Of a stretch of 6,161 nucleotides of DNA, positions 1 to 5,666 are shown one piece after another. Position numbers and translations under genes: made by a program. The stretch's first letter is position 1; the number at the start of each line of letters is the position of its first letter. The notes below the pieces were generated by a model. The model saw only the letters and a list, made by a program, of their open reading frames with translations, did not search any database and was not told the origin of the DNA. This DNA comes from Phycisphaeraceae bacterium (GTDB lineage Bacteria > Planctomycetota > Phycisphaerae > Phycisphaerales > Phycisphaeraceae), in NCBI GenBank assembly GCA_007119405.1, contig SKPT01000001.1, positions 1 through 6,161 of the forward strand, in the 5' to 3' direction.

Positions 1-357
1 CGAGTTGGCTTTGTGTGTATCGCCTGCCCATCCTCCATCTTGTACCGAGAATGGCGGCATGGCGCAACCCCTATATGTTGTGGTTGGGCGGCCATGGCAA
101 CACAAGGCGTGAACGGTTACGGACTCGGTACCCGGCCCTCACGGGGGCCACGATGTTGGGTCAGCCGCCAGGTGCTGGCCCAGCCGTGATCCGCAACGCC
201 AGTGGCAGGTGCGCCCACGGTTGCATGGCGAGGCGGGGACATGATGAAAACAGTTCCCAACCGCAGAGCCGGCTCGCCTGCCACAGGCTCCATCCGTCCC
301 GCGCTGAAATCGGCAGCCGTGCGAAGCCGGCGGATCAACGCCTACGACGTGTCCGCC
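1..357. other. Left-edge region without a supported gene
   Basis: I find no gene, tRNA or repeat here that I can defend. Several open frames cross the stretch on both strands, but none has a ribosome binding site or a recognisable motif. A minus-strand frame beginning with ATG at 95 stays open to the left edge, about 31 codons, and could be the start of a gene lying outside the window, but its composition is unremarkable. On the minus strand the part from about 340 down to 117 may be decayed sequence from the ADP-ribosylglycohydrolase gene, since a short ALIRR-like segment appears in another frame near 330-345. That is weak. Confidence 0.4.
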
Positions 358-773
358 AGCGGCGACGTCGCCGGCGAGGCGGTCGAAGTGCGTTATGGCG
401 GCCTCGACGCGGGCAGCTTGAGCCAACTTCGCGTCGAGGATGAACGCGGCCATCGCCAGCGGCGGTGTGCGGGGTTGCAGCCTGCGGTGAGACCGCCGTG
501 TTGCTCGTGCACGCGGGCCGGTGCCTCGGCGGGATCAATGCCGCCGCCGATAAGCTCGAACACCTCCGCGGCGACAGGGCCGGTGTCGAAGCCTCGTGTG
601 CGCCGCCATTGAAGAAATCGTCGGCGGACGTCCCCCGCGTCGAACCGACCGCAGTGGATCAGCGAGTCGGCCAGTTGGCAGGCCTTGGCAGTGGGCCCGC
701 CGATACGATCGCCTGCGACCAGGCCCATCTGGATTTCGCGAACGCGGTCGTGGGGGGTGGGAGGCATCGTCAT
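358..773 (-). pseudogene. Broken ADP-ribosylglycohydrolase (DraG-type)
   Basis: Intact members remove ADP-ribose from proteins or small molecules using two metal ions in an all-helical fold of roughly 250-350 residues. Reading from ATG 773, the first ~104 residues look like the family's N-terminal half: a GLVAGDRIGGP opening near residues 18-27, then FDTGPVAAEVFEL (62-74), then GGLTAGCNPAHR (93-104). There the frame fails. From about 465 onward the continuation (LAMAAFILDAKL, then ITHFDRLAGDVAA) is in a neighbouring frame, consistent with one base lost near 458-467. The original frame ends as an unrelated Arg/Trp-rich tail. Homology fades after 358, and the C-terminal half with its expected metal-binding segment is not seen. 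There is no clear Shine-Dalgarno. The fragment starts 59 bp past the stop of the 833-2011 gene on the same strand, so it was probably the third gene of that operon. A sequencing or assembly error could explain the first lesion but not the missing half. Confidence 0.68.
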
Positions 774-832
774 CGCTCATGGGGAGGTTTGGGGGCGAGC
801 ACGAGGCGCGGAATAGTTGCGATGCGGTTCGG

Positions 833-2011
833 TCATCCGCCACCTTCCCCCGCAGCGCCGGTCCCGTGCCCGCCGCACGCCAGGGACGTCTCGTACATCG
901 CCGCCAGGTTCGCCGGCGGGCATCGTGGCGGCAGGTTGTTCGCCTCCTGGAGGATGAAGCGGCCACCTTCCTTGACGCCGCTTTGCAGGATCGTCCGCGT
1001 CCGCTCGTGCACGGCGTCGGGCGTGCCGCTCAGCAGCAGATCCACCGGCACGCCGCCGCTGATCTCCACGTCCGGGCCAAGCTCGCGGCGCACCTGGCCA
1101 AAGTCGATGGGGAAGCCCGTGTCGAAGCTCGTGACGCCAAGCTCGCGGTGCAGCGTCGGGAACAGGTGCGAGGCGTCGCCGCACAGGTGCATGCTCCGCG
1201 ACGTCGCCGGCCCGGCCTCGTACCAGCGCTGGTGGTGCGGCAGCACCATCTTCTTGTAGATGCCCGGGCTGAGCATGGCGCAGGCGTCGTCCGCCAGGCC
1301 GTTGTGTGCTCTGACGCGATCGCCCCAGTATCGGGCGAAGGCGTCGCGCCGGCGGATCGCCGCCTCGGTCAGATGCGCCAGCAACCGCTGTGCCTGCTCC
1401 GGCTGCTCCAGCAGTTCCGCCAGGAAGTCCGTGCCGCGCAGGTTGCACGCGACGGTGATCGGCCCGTCGCTGCCGAGAAGTGCCCACGGCCGCAGTCGCA
1501 CCGGCCGACCCTCGTAACGCAGGTCGCGGCACGCGCGCTCCATCTGCTTCCAGAACGCCAGGCGGTCGGCGATGTAGGGATTCTCCAGCGGTCGCTCGAT
1601 GTCCACCGCCAGCACCGCGCCATAGTCGCTGCTGTCGAGCACCGGCTCCGTCGCGGGGACCTGGTGGGCCGGGAAACGCACCGCGGCGCCGAAGTACGCC
1701 GCCTCGTAGACGTTGTACACCTCCAGCGACACCTCCCAGACCTCGGGCAGACCCGTGGGTGCGTCGGTGTGGTGATTGAGCGTCATGCGCAGGTGGTGCT
1801 GGTGCATCAGCGACACCTCGACGGCGATGCGTGGGTCGTTCGCCGCGTCCTCGAAGCTGTAGCCGGCGCGGTTGAGCTCAGGATCGTTGAGCACGACGCG
1901 CGGGTTGACGTTGAGGCGCACCGGCACGCGTGGCGGTCGGCGGGCGTGGTAGGCCTGCCACAGCGCGGACTTTGCCGCGTTGTCGGGAAGGGCCGTGGCG
2001 TGGGGCGGCAT
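833..2011 (-). CDS. Uroporphyrinogen decarboxylase-superfamily protein, H-x-C type
   Basis: This 392-residue protein belongs to the uroporphyrinogen decarboxylase (URO-D) superfamily, which includes heme-pathway decarboxylases and cobalamin-dependent methyltransferases such as MtaA. It carries ADDACAMLSP (240-249) and MHLCGDASH (274-282), followed by a barrel strand EISGGVP (316-322) and NNLPPRCPP (358-366). His275, Cys277 and Cys364 match in order and spacing the H-x-C...C zinc ligands of MtaA-type methyltransferases, which true heme-pathway URO-D lacks, so I infer a methyl-transfer or related metal-dependent role rather than heme synthesis. The start at 2011 is chosen for the AAGGA ribosome site at 2021-2025. 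An upstream in-frame ATG at 2047 has no such site. The C-terminus ends in a Gly-rich tail after ~Cys379 that may be non-conserved. It lies 44 bp after the 2056-3177 gene in the same direction, so the two are almost certainly co-transcribed. The substrate cannot be read from sequence. Confidence 0.85.
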   Translation of the reverse strand: MPPHATALPDNAAKSALWQAYHARRPPRVPVRLNVNPRVVLNDPELNRAGYSFEDAANDPRIAVEVSLMHQHHLRMTLNHHTDAPTGLPEVWEVSLEVYNVYEAAYFGAAVRFPAHQVPATEPVLDSSDYGAVLAVDIERPLENPYIADRLAFWKQMERACRDLRYEGRPVRLRPWALLGSDGPITVACNLRGTDFLAELLEQPEQAQRLLAHLTEAAIRRRDAFARYWGDRVRAHNGLADDACAMLSPGIYKKMVLPHHQRWYEAGPATSRSMHLCGDASHLFPTLHRELGVTSFDTGFPIDFGQVRRELGPDVEISGGVPVDLLLSGTPDAVHERTRTILQSGVKEGGRFILQEANNLPPRCPPANLAAMYETSLACGGHGTGAAGEGGG

Positions 2012-2020
2012 GGCGTCAGT

Positions 2021-2025
2021 TCCTT
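2021..2025 (-). promoter_or_regulatory. Ribosome binding site of the 833-2011 gene
   Basis: AAGGA on the minus strand, 9 bases before ATG 2011. It supports this start over the in-frame ATG at 2047 and lies in the 44-bp gap after the upstream gene. Confidence 0.6.
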
Positions 2026-2055
2026 GAAGGTCAGGCGAGGAATGCATGACGCAAC

Positions 2056-3177
2056 TCAATTGTAACCGCCGAGTTCCAGGCCCGTGTCGATCAAGGCCAT
2101 GTAGTTCGTCTCGGTCCGCGGTGACAGCGACACGTCGATCGGCGCGGCCGTGGGCATGAGCACGAACCCGCCGCCGGCCTTGGCCTGGTCCATCGCCCGC
2201 GCCACCGCCGCCCGCACCTGTGTTGGCGTTCCAGCTTCGAGCAGCTTCAGCTCGATGTTGCCGAAGACGCTCACGCCCCGCGCGGCGCACCGACGCTTGA
2301 CCTCGTCCAGCTCCATGTCACCGTCGGGTGGCGGCTCGCACGGGTCGATGCCGTCACAGCCCGTGTCGAGCATCATCCCGAGCACCTGCCCGATCCGTCC
2401 GTGGCAGTGCAGCCGTACGCGGCTGCCGTGCGCGTGGATCAACTCTGTCATCGCCGTCACGTGCGGGACCACGAATCGCTCGAACAGCCTCGGCGGAAGG
2501 TAAGGCGGCGTGAAGTACTCGGGCCCGACGATGCGGTAGAGGTCCGCAACGTTTACCTGAAGCTGCCGTCGCAGGTTCTCCATGACCCGCTCGGCCACGA
2601 TGTCGACGACGTGGCCGAAGTGATCGGGCTGCTCGAACGCCCAGATCGTGAAATGTTGAAAGCTCATCAGCTCCGCGGCGATCAGCGCCGGGTCCGCCAG
2701 TGTCGGCATGACGATGCCGTGATCGGCGACCTCGGCGCGGATCCGCGGCCAGTCCGAGACGTCGTAGCAAACCGGCTCGTAGGGCACGCTCAGCGCCGCG
2801 TCCACGTCCGGCAGGCACTTACACCACGGCTCGATGACCCACGTCGTGTGGACGCGGTCGTCGCACTCGGTGACGCATCGCAGATCGCCGCCGGGCGTGT
2901 GCACCACGCGCTCGGTGCGCGTTCGCGTGCCATGGCGTGTCTCGTGGCAGGTCTCGGGCACCGCCGCGACACTGGCCAGCAGGGTGGCGTTGCCGCGCGG
3001 GTTCCACATGGCGATGCAGTCGGTGTCAGCGCGGATGCGCTGCATCAGCCTGCGGTAGCTGGTCTCGTGGTTCTCCCATGCGCGGCTGTTGTGGCCGACG
3101 AGCTCGTACGTCGAGATGGGCACGCGGTCCGGTGTCTTCCCGGCCAGGGCGGTGAGCAGGCGGGTGCGACCGGTCAT
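2056..3177 (-). CDS. Uroporphyrinogen decarboxylase-superfamily protein, HCHG type
   Basis: A 373-residue URO-D-fold protein, only distantly similar to its neighbour. The N-terminus RTRLLTALAGKTPDRVPI (4-21) is the standard family opening. VGPEYFTPPYLPPRLFERF (217-235) is the substrate-side helix region, LHCHGRIGQ (256-264) replaces the LHxCG metal motif, IDPCEPPPDGDMELDE (277-292) is typical of one bacterial subfamily, and FGNIE (305-309) and FVLMPTAAP (338-346) form the last barrel strands. Where MtaA-type enzymes have a third Cys ligand this protein has MPTAAP, so the metal site, if any, differs: His257 and His259 are candidates, with Cys258 between them. It starts at ATG 3177, seven bases from GAGGAG at 3185-3190; a TTG two codons earlier is less likely. 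It is the first gene of the operon. I cannot name its substrate; demethylation or decarboxylation of an aromatic or one-carbon compound is plausible by family. Confidence 0.85.
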   Translation of the reverse strand: MTGRTRLLTALAGKTPDRVPISTYELVGHNSRAWENHETSYRRLMQRIRADTDCIAMWNPRGNATLLASVAAVPETCHETRHGTRTRTERVVHTPGGDLRCVTECDDRVHTTWVIEPWCKCLPDVDAALSVPYEPVCYDVSDWPRIRAEVADHGIVMPTLADPALIAAELMSFQHFTIWAFEQPDHFGHVVDIVAERVMENLRRQLQVNVADLYRIVGPEYFTPPYLPPRLFERFVVPHVTAMTELIHAHGSRVRLHCHGRIGQVLGMMLDTGCDGIDPCEPPPDGDMELDEVKRRCAARGVSVFGNIELKLLEAGTPTQVRAAVARAMDQAKAGGGFVLMPTAAPIDVSLSPRTETNYMALIDTGLELGGYN

Positions 3178-3184
3178 GATCAAG

Positions 3185-3190
3185 CTCCTC
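3185..3190 (-). promoter_or_regulatory. Ribosome binding site of the 2056-3177 gene
   Basis: GAGGAG on the minus strand lies seven bases before ATG 3177. It decides for that ATG over the in-frame TTG at 3183, which would sit only one base from the site. Confidence 0.7.
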
Positions 3191-3219
3191 GCGCCGTGTC
3201 GGGCAGGCGGCCGAGCAAT

Positions 3220-3543
3220 TCAGCGTCCGGCCGTTGGCGTCGGCCGCATCAGCGACATGTCGCGGTGCGTCAGCATGTTCTTCTGGTCTCGGGCCAGGCG
3301 CTCCGTGCCCCTGCCACCAAAACGATATCACACCGCCAGTGCCCCCTGCCCGGCCAACGCCTTACCCGGGCAGGCTCTGAAGGACAGCGCGGTCGCGACC
3401 CCGCTCGTGACGGGCGCGACGGAGGGCCACGTCTGGCGTGCCATGAACTGGCCCTGCTCGGCGGTGGGTCCGTCCATGATCGCATGGCCGGTCCCGCCGG
3501 GCGACTCGCGGCGGCCGCCCGGAATCCGCTGATCGTGGGCCAT
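3220..3543 (-). pseudogene. Unassigned reading frame with one in-frame TGA
   Basis: From ATG 3543 a minus-strand frame runs 71 codons to a TGA at 3328-3330. The same frame then continues 35 more codons to a second TGA at 3220-3222. Third codon positions are almost all G or C on both sides of the inner TGA (over 80% by my count in the first part, against about 70% and 60% at positions one and two), the pattern of real genes in high-GC genomes. The second half contains TERLARDQKNMLTHRDM, which reads like ordinary protein. There is no convincing ribosome site before 3543. I do not recognise a family. The simplest reading is a gene inactivated by a stop; two short genes or chance are also possible. 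A small hairpin follows the inner TGA (see findings). It lies between the 3590-3862 gene and the URO-D operon, all on the same strand, with 43 bp to the operon's first start codon. Confidence 0.33.
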
Positions 3544-3589
3544 CGCACGCCGACATGGCCCGGCCCCCCCGCGTCGCTGAGTGCCTGCC

Positions 3590-3862
3590 TCACTCGTTGT
3601 CCTGCACCGCCAGCGTGGGCCCGTCCTCACCCTCCACCACGTCGAGGGTTCGACCGTCGAGCGTCTCGGCGACCTGTGGGGCGAGCAGCAGAACCGTGCG
3701 ACCCTCATACTCGAAGGTCTCGTCGCCCTCCTGCGGGTGATCGATCGAGAGGGTCAGCCCCTCCTCCTCGTGGACGACGCGGGCGGCCGCCTCCTCGGGC
3801 GCCCGCGCCTGATCGAGTAGCTTGCTCAAGAATGCTCGGGCTGTGTCGGTCAGTACAAACAT
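3590..3862 (-). CDS. HesB/IscA-like small protein without cysteines
   Basis: A 90-residue acidic protein. The opening FVLTDTARAFLSKLLDQA (2-19) and the following strands (ARVVHEEEGLTLSID near 27-41, TVLLLAPQVAETLDGRTLDV near 56-75) follow the layout of the HesB/IscA (Fe-S biogenesis) fold, in which the A-type carriers hold a cluster through three conserved cysteines. This protein has none, so it cannot bind a cluster that way. Cysteine-free relatives of this size occur in many bacteria with unknown role. GGAG at 3869-3872 stands six bases before ATG 3862 and supports the start. No membrane segment or signal peptide is present. It is on the same strand as the URO-D operon, but about 410 bp of gene-poor sequence separates them, so I would not assume co-transcription. 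The assignment rests on sequence pattern only; an uncharacterised protein of similar topology is the alternative. Confidence 0.72.
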   Translation of the reverse strand: MFVLTDTARAFLSKLLDQARAPEEAAARVVHEEEGLTLSIDHPQEGDETFEYEGRTVLLLAPQVAETLDGRTLDVVEGEDGPTLAVQDNE

Positions 3863-3952
3863 GCTGGGCTCCAGTCGGAGGTCGGCGGCAGGGCGTGCTC
3901 ATGTGCCTTTGGCCGCCGGCGAGCGCGCCCACGGCCCAAGCGCACCTGCACC

Positions 3953-4288
3953 CTAACGGCGCGGGGCGGTGATCACAACACCTGACGCTGGCGTCACCGA
4001 CGCCGAGGACATGCTCAACGACGGCGTTTGCGGCCAACCGGCGTCGGCCGAGCTTGACGGATGGCACCGTGCCTGCCCGCACCAGATCTCCATATCGCCG
4101 AGGAAGGATTCCTCCTTGGCCAGGCCGTGACGTACAATCCGCTCTATCAAGGTGCGCCGGGCTTCGTAGCGGGCCTCGGCGACGGCGTCGGGGCGCTGGA
4201 CGAGTTCGGTGTCCATCGAGATGCTGGACTTGTCTTTGGGTTCTGGCAGGTTGACCACAATAACACCATGGTCACCCCGAGGCGTCAA
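3953..4288 (-). CDS. Short hypothetical frame or gene fragment
   Basis: This frame has clear coding character in its first two thirds: SISMDTELVQRPDAVAEARY, then EARRTLIERIVRHGLAKEES, with mostly G/C third positions. It loses that character after about 4090, where the excisionase-like motif starts in another frame. This suggests that the true gene continued in the other frame and that a one- or two-base shift occurred near 4090-4100, or that two fragments were joined. The longest version starts at TTG 4288, but ATG 4216 is a likelier start; neither has a Shine-Dalgarno. It runs divergently from the 4303-4971 gene, whose promoter must lie in or over this fragment. I do not recognise a family. 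The listed range is the open frame, and the last third (3953-4089) is probably not translated. Confidence 0.3.
   Translation of the reverse strand: MTPRGDHGVIVVNLPEPKDKSSISMDTELVQRPDAVAEARYEARRTLIERIVRHGLAKEESFLGDMEIWCGQARCHPSSSADAGWPQTPSLSMSSASVTPASGVVITAPRR
4002..4100 (-). pseudogene. Remnant of excisionase-type helix-turn-helix
   Basis: On the minus strand, the frame containing GAT-CTG at 4083-4088 reads DLVRAGTVPSVKLGRRRL and then AANAVVEHVLG. This is the second half of the MerR-like/excisionase helix-turn-helix (HTH_17) found in phage and integrative-element excisionases: the recognition helix end, the wing with the hallmark PSVKLGRRRL, then the closing helix. The first helix (normally a T-x-x-E-A-A type segment) is absent upstream in this frame; instead the good coding signal upstream lies in a different frame (the 3953-4288 entry). 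There is no start codon with a ribosome site. I take it as a truncated or frameshifted relic of a DNA-binding protein of mobile-element type. The match is to a short motif, so chance remains possible, but the wing is distinctive. Confidence 0.45.
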
Positions 4289-4291
4289 CTG

Positions 4292-4296
4292 AGGAG
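4292..4296 (+). promoter_or_regulatory. Ribosome binding site of the HEPN-like gene
   Basis: AGGAG within GAGGAGAGAGGC, six bases before ATG 4303. It is a strong site that fixes the start of the only plus-strand gene. I could not identify a convincing promoter upstream. Confidence 0.7.
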
Positions 4297-4302
4297 AGAG
4301 GC

Positions 4303-4971
4303 ATGGATGCGCCGCCGCTTCCTTTACGACTGCGACCGGGTGTTGAGGCGCGCCGAGCCCGTGAGGAGGTGAACCGACGACTTGTAGATCTCGTCGACAG
4401 CGACGTAGCGGCCGCCGCAGCAGTCATGGAACGTGAACCGTATCAGTTTTCCCGACGCACGTACGTCCGGACAGTCTTCGCTGCGATCGAAGCTGTTGTT
4501 TGGAGCCTCAAGCAGAGCGCAGTCCTCGCGGGCGGGATCGCCAGCTTGTCGTTTTCGCAAGCTGAACTGGCGCTATTAAAGGAGAAGACGTACTCGCTCA
4601 AACCAAATGGTCGTGCGGAAGAGCTGCCAGCCCGCCTCCGGTTTGAGGACAACCTGAAGTTTGCCCTCAAGATATACGCGAGGTTGCATGGTGCGGAAAC
4701 GGTCGTTGACTTCGGAGGCCCCGGATTTCAAGCGTTACACCGAGCGCGGAAAGTACGCGATCGACTAACGCATCCAAAGTGCCCCGACGACCTGGATGTT
4801 AACGTCGAAGAAGCACGGGACACGTTCGATGGCTTCAAGTGGGTTAGAGACACCGCACTCCGAATCCAACAGCAGGGTATTGTGAAAATGGAAGAAGAAA
4901 TCGGGAGGCTTACGGGGCAGCTTGCAATCACAGAAGAAAAGCAGCCACCCATTGCTCCACCGTCGTCGTGA
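4303..4971 (+). CDS. HEPN-like domain protein (putative RNase/toxin type)
   Basis: A 222-residue soluble protein, mostly helical by composition, with no signal peptide or membrane segment. Residues ~20-130 hold long amphipathic stretches (EEVNRRLVDLVDSD, VRTVFAAIEAVVWSLKQSA, FEDNLKFALKIYARL). ARKVRDRLTHPK (148-159) contains R152-x4-H157, the R-x4-6-H signature of HEPN domains, whose nucleolytic members form an RNase active site across a dimer. C-terminal residues 190-215 are charged and coiled-coil-like. HEPN proteins occur in toxin-antitoxin, abortive-infection and CRISPR-linked systems, but many are non-catalytic, and no MNT-type nucleotidyltransferase or other usual partner is in the window. 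Base composition is distinct: 32/60 and 30/60 G+C in 4441-4500 and 4561-4620 against 44/60 in the HU gene, and it is the only intact gene on this strand, both signs of transfer. A strong ribosome site fixes the start. Its last 44 bases are antisense to a degraded coding-like frame. Confidence 0.7.
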   Translation: MDAPPLPLRLRPGVEARRAREEVNRRLVDLVDSDVAAAAAVMEREPYQFSRRTYVRTVFAAIEAVVWSLKQSAVLAGGIASLSFSQAELALLKEKTYSLKPNGRAEELPARLRFEDNLKFALKIYARLHGAETVVDFGGPGFQALHRARKVRDRLTHPKCPDDLDVNVEEARDTFDGFKWVRDTALRIQQQGIVKMEEEIGRLTGQLAITEEKQPPIAPPSS

Positions 4972-5119
4972 TCCCATCATCGGCAAACTGAGTCCACTCC
5001 GGCGGCGGGCCGCCGCTGATGCCCTACAGGAACGCCCGCAGCTTGTACGCCGTCTCGCGGTCGATGGCGAAGCGCACCAGGCCGGCAGCCAGGCTGTCGT
5101 GGCCGATGCGTGGCGACGA
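4928..5119 (-). pseudogene. Coding-like remnant with internal TAG
   Basis: On the minus strand, one frame reads RIGHDSLAAGLVRFAIDRET and YKLRAFL with nearly all G/C third positions, meets TAG at 5024-5026, and continues in the same frame with SGGPPPEWTQFADDG and TTVEQWVAAFLL to TGA at 4928-4930. Both halves look like real protein sequence: aromatic and hydrophobic residues are regularly spaced. There is no start codon with a ribosome site; the upstream end runs into the HU terminator near 5131. I take it as the C-terminal end of a lost gene, interrupted by a stop. It overlaps the last 44 bases of the HEPN-like gene in antisense, so that gene's Pro-rich C-terminus may be encoded by what was once this gene's sequence. 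I do not recognise the family. Confidence 0.33.
5000..5015. repeat. GC-rich hairpin after the HEPN-like gene
   Basis: CGGCGG and CCGCCG pair around a four-base loop, 29 bases past the stop at 4971. There is no T-run on either side, so it is not a standard intrinsic terminator. It might still shield the 3' end of the plus-strand transcript. Confidence 0.3.
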
Positions 5120-5130
5120 CGGGCGGGCGC

Positions 5131-5166
5131 AAGAAGAACCCCCGGCCTTCGGAGCGCGCCCGGGGG
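5131..5166 (-). terminator. Intrinsic terminator of the HU gene
   Basis: Read on the minus strand, CCCCCGG (5160-5166) is followed by a 14-base loop and CCGGGGG (5139-5145), then TTCTTCTT (5131-5138). A seven-pair GC stem and a T-rich tail 33 bases beyond the HU stop codon make a good Rho-independent terminator, though the tail is broken by two Cs. Confidence 0.7.
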
Positions 5167-5198
5167 CTCCGCTTTCGCATCAACGAGGCCGAGGCGAC

Positions 5199-5558
5199 TT
5201 ACTTGGCGCCGGCAGCTTCCTTCAGGTTCTTCAGCGGCGTGATCTTGACCTTCTTGCTCGCGGGTTTGGCCTTGAACATCATCTCCTCGCCGGTGGCGGG
5301 GTTGCGGCCCATGCGGGCCTTGGTCGCCGGCTTCTTCCGGACCGCGATCTTCGCCAGCCCCGGCAGCTTGAACACCTGCGGGCCGCGCTTGAGATTGCGG
5401 CCGATGAGTTTCTCCAGCTCCTCGAACACGGCGGCCACGTCCTTCTTCGCCAGACCGGTCTTGTCCGCGATGTGGGCGTGGATCTGGCTCTTGGTCAGCG
5501 GCGCTTCGTTGGCGGCCGCCTTGCTCGCCTTCTTCTTGGTGCTTTTCTTCTTGGCCAT
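5199..5558 (-). CDS. HU-family nucleoid DNA-binding protein with Lys-rich N-terminus
   Basis: A 119-residue basic protein of the HU/IHF family, which binds and bends DNA as a dimer and compacts the nucleoid. After a Lys/Ala-rich leader (MAKKKSTKKKASKAAANEA, 1-19) comes the helical half (LTKSQIHAHIADKTG 21-35, KKDVAAVFEELEKLI 38-52), then the saddle strands (FKLPGLAKIAVRKKPATKA 63-81). The DNA-binding arm carries the hallmark RMGRNPATGEEM (82-93), including the Asn-Pro that intercalates at DNA kinks in this family, and ends with KITPLKNLKEA (105-115). Ordinary HU is about 90 residues; the extra ~20 at the N-terminus are a histone-like basic tail as in planctomycetes and some other phyla. The start at ATG 5558 has AAGGAG six bases upstream. 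It is monocistronic: its own terminator follows, and a candidate promoter lies at 5667-5695. It is probably a housekeeping, highly expressed gene. Confidence 0.95.
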   Translation of the reverse strand: MAKKKSTKKKASKAAANEAPLTKSQIHAHIADKTGLAKKDVAAVFEELEKLIGRNLKRGPQVFKLPGLAKIAVRKKPATKARMGRNPATGEEMMFKAKPASKKVKITPLKNLKEAAGAK

Positions 5559-5563
5559 GGTGC

Positions 5564-5570
5564 TCTCCTT
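5564..5570 (-). promoter_or_regulatory. Ribosome binding site of the HU gene
   Basis: AAGGAGA on the minus strand, ending about five bases before ATG 5558. It is one of the strongest sites in the window, in keeping with an abundant protein. Confidence 0.75.
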
Positions 5571-5666
5571 GCGTGTCGTTCAATGCGGCCACGACGGCCG
5601 CGGCGCGGACGGCGGAGGCGGTCGAAACCCTTCCGCCGACGTACGACCATCCGGGTCCCACACGCC

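Noticed and set aside
596..2065. Long plus-strand open frame of 489 codons across the URO-D-like gene at 833-2011
   Set aside because: It is the antisense shadow of a clearly recognisable gene; its product is Arg/His/Val-rich with no family pattern, as expected when a high-GC gene is read backwards.
3579..3595. GAGTG/CACTC hairpin at the stop codon of the HesB-like gene as a terminator
   Set aside because: Only five pairs, overlapping the coding end and without a T-run on the minus strand.
2401..3972. Plus-strand open frame of 523 codons across 2401-3972
   Set aside because: It covers the URO-D gene, the unassigned region and the HesB-like gene in antisense, has no ribosome site, and its product is low-complexity Arg/Pro-rich in the last third.
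4230..4261. TTGTCT and CACAAT as a promoter of the HEPN-like gene
   Set aside because: The spacing is 20 bases and both boxes are weak, so it is not good enough to report as a feature.
4765..5661. Minus-strand open frame of 298 codons overlapping HU and the HEPN-like gene
   Set aside because: It is an out-of-frame reading of the HU gene on the same strand joined to antisense of the HEPN-like gene; no start signal and a Gln/Glu/Arg-rich artefact composition.
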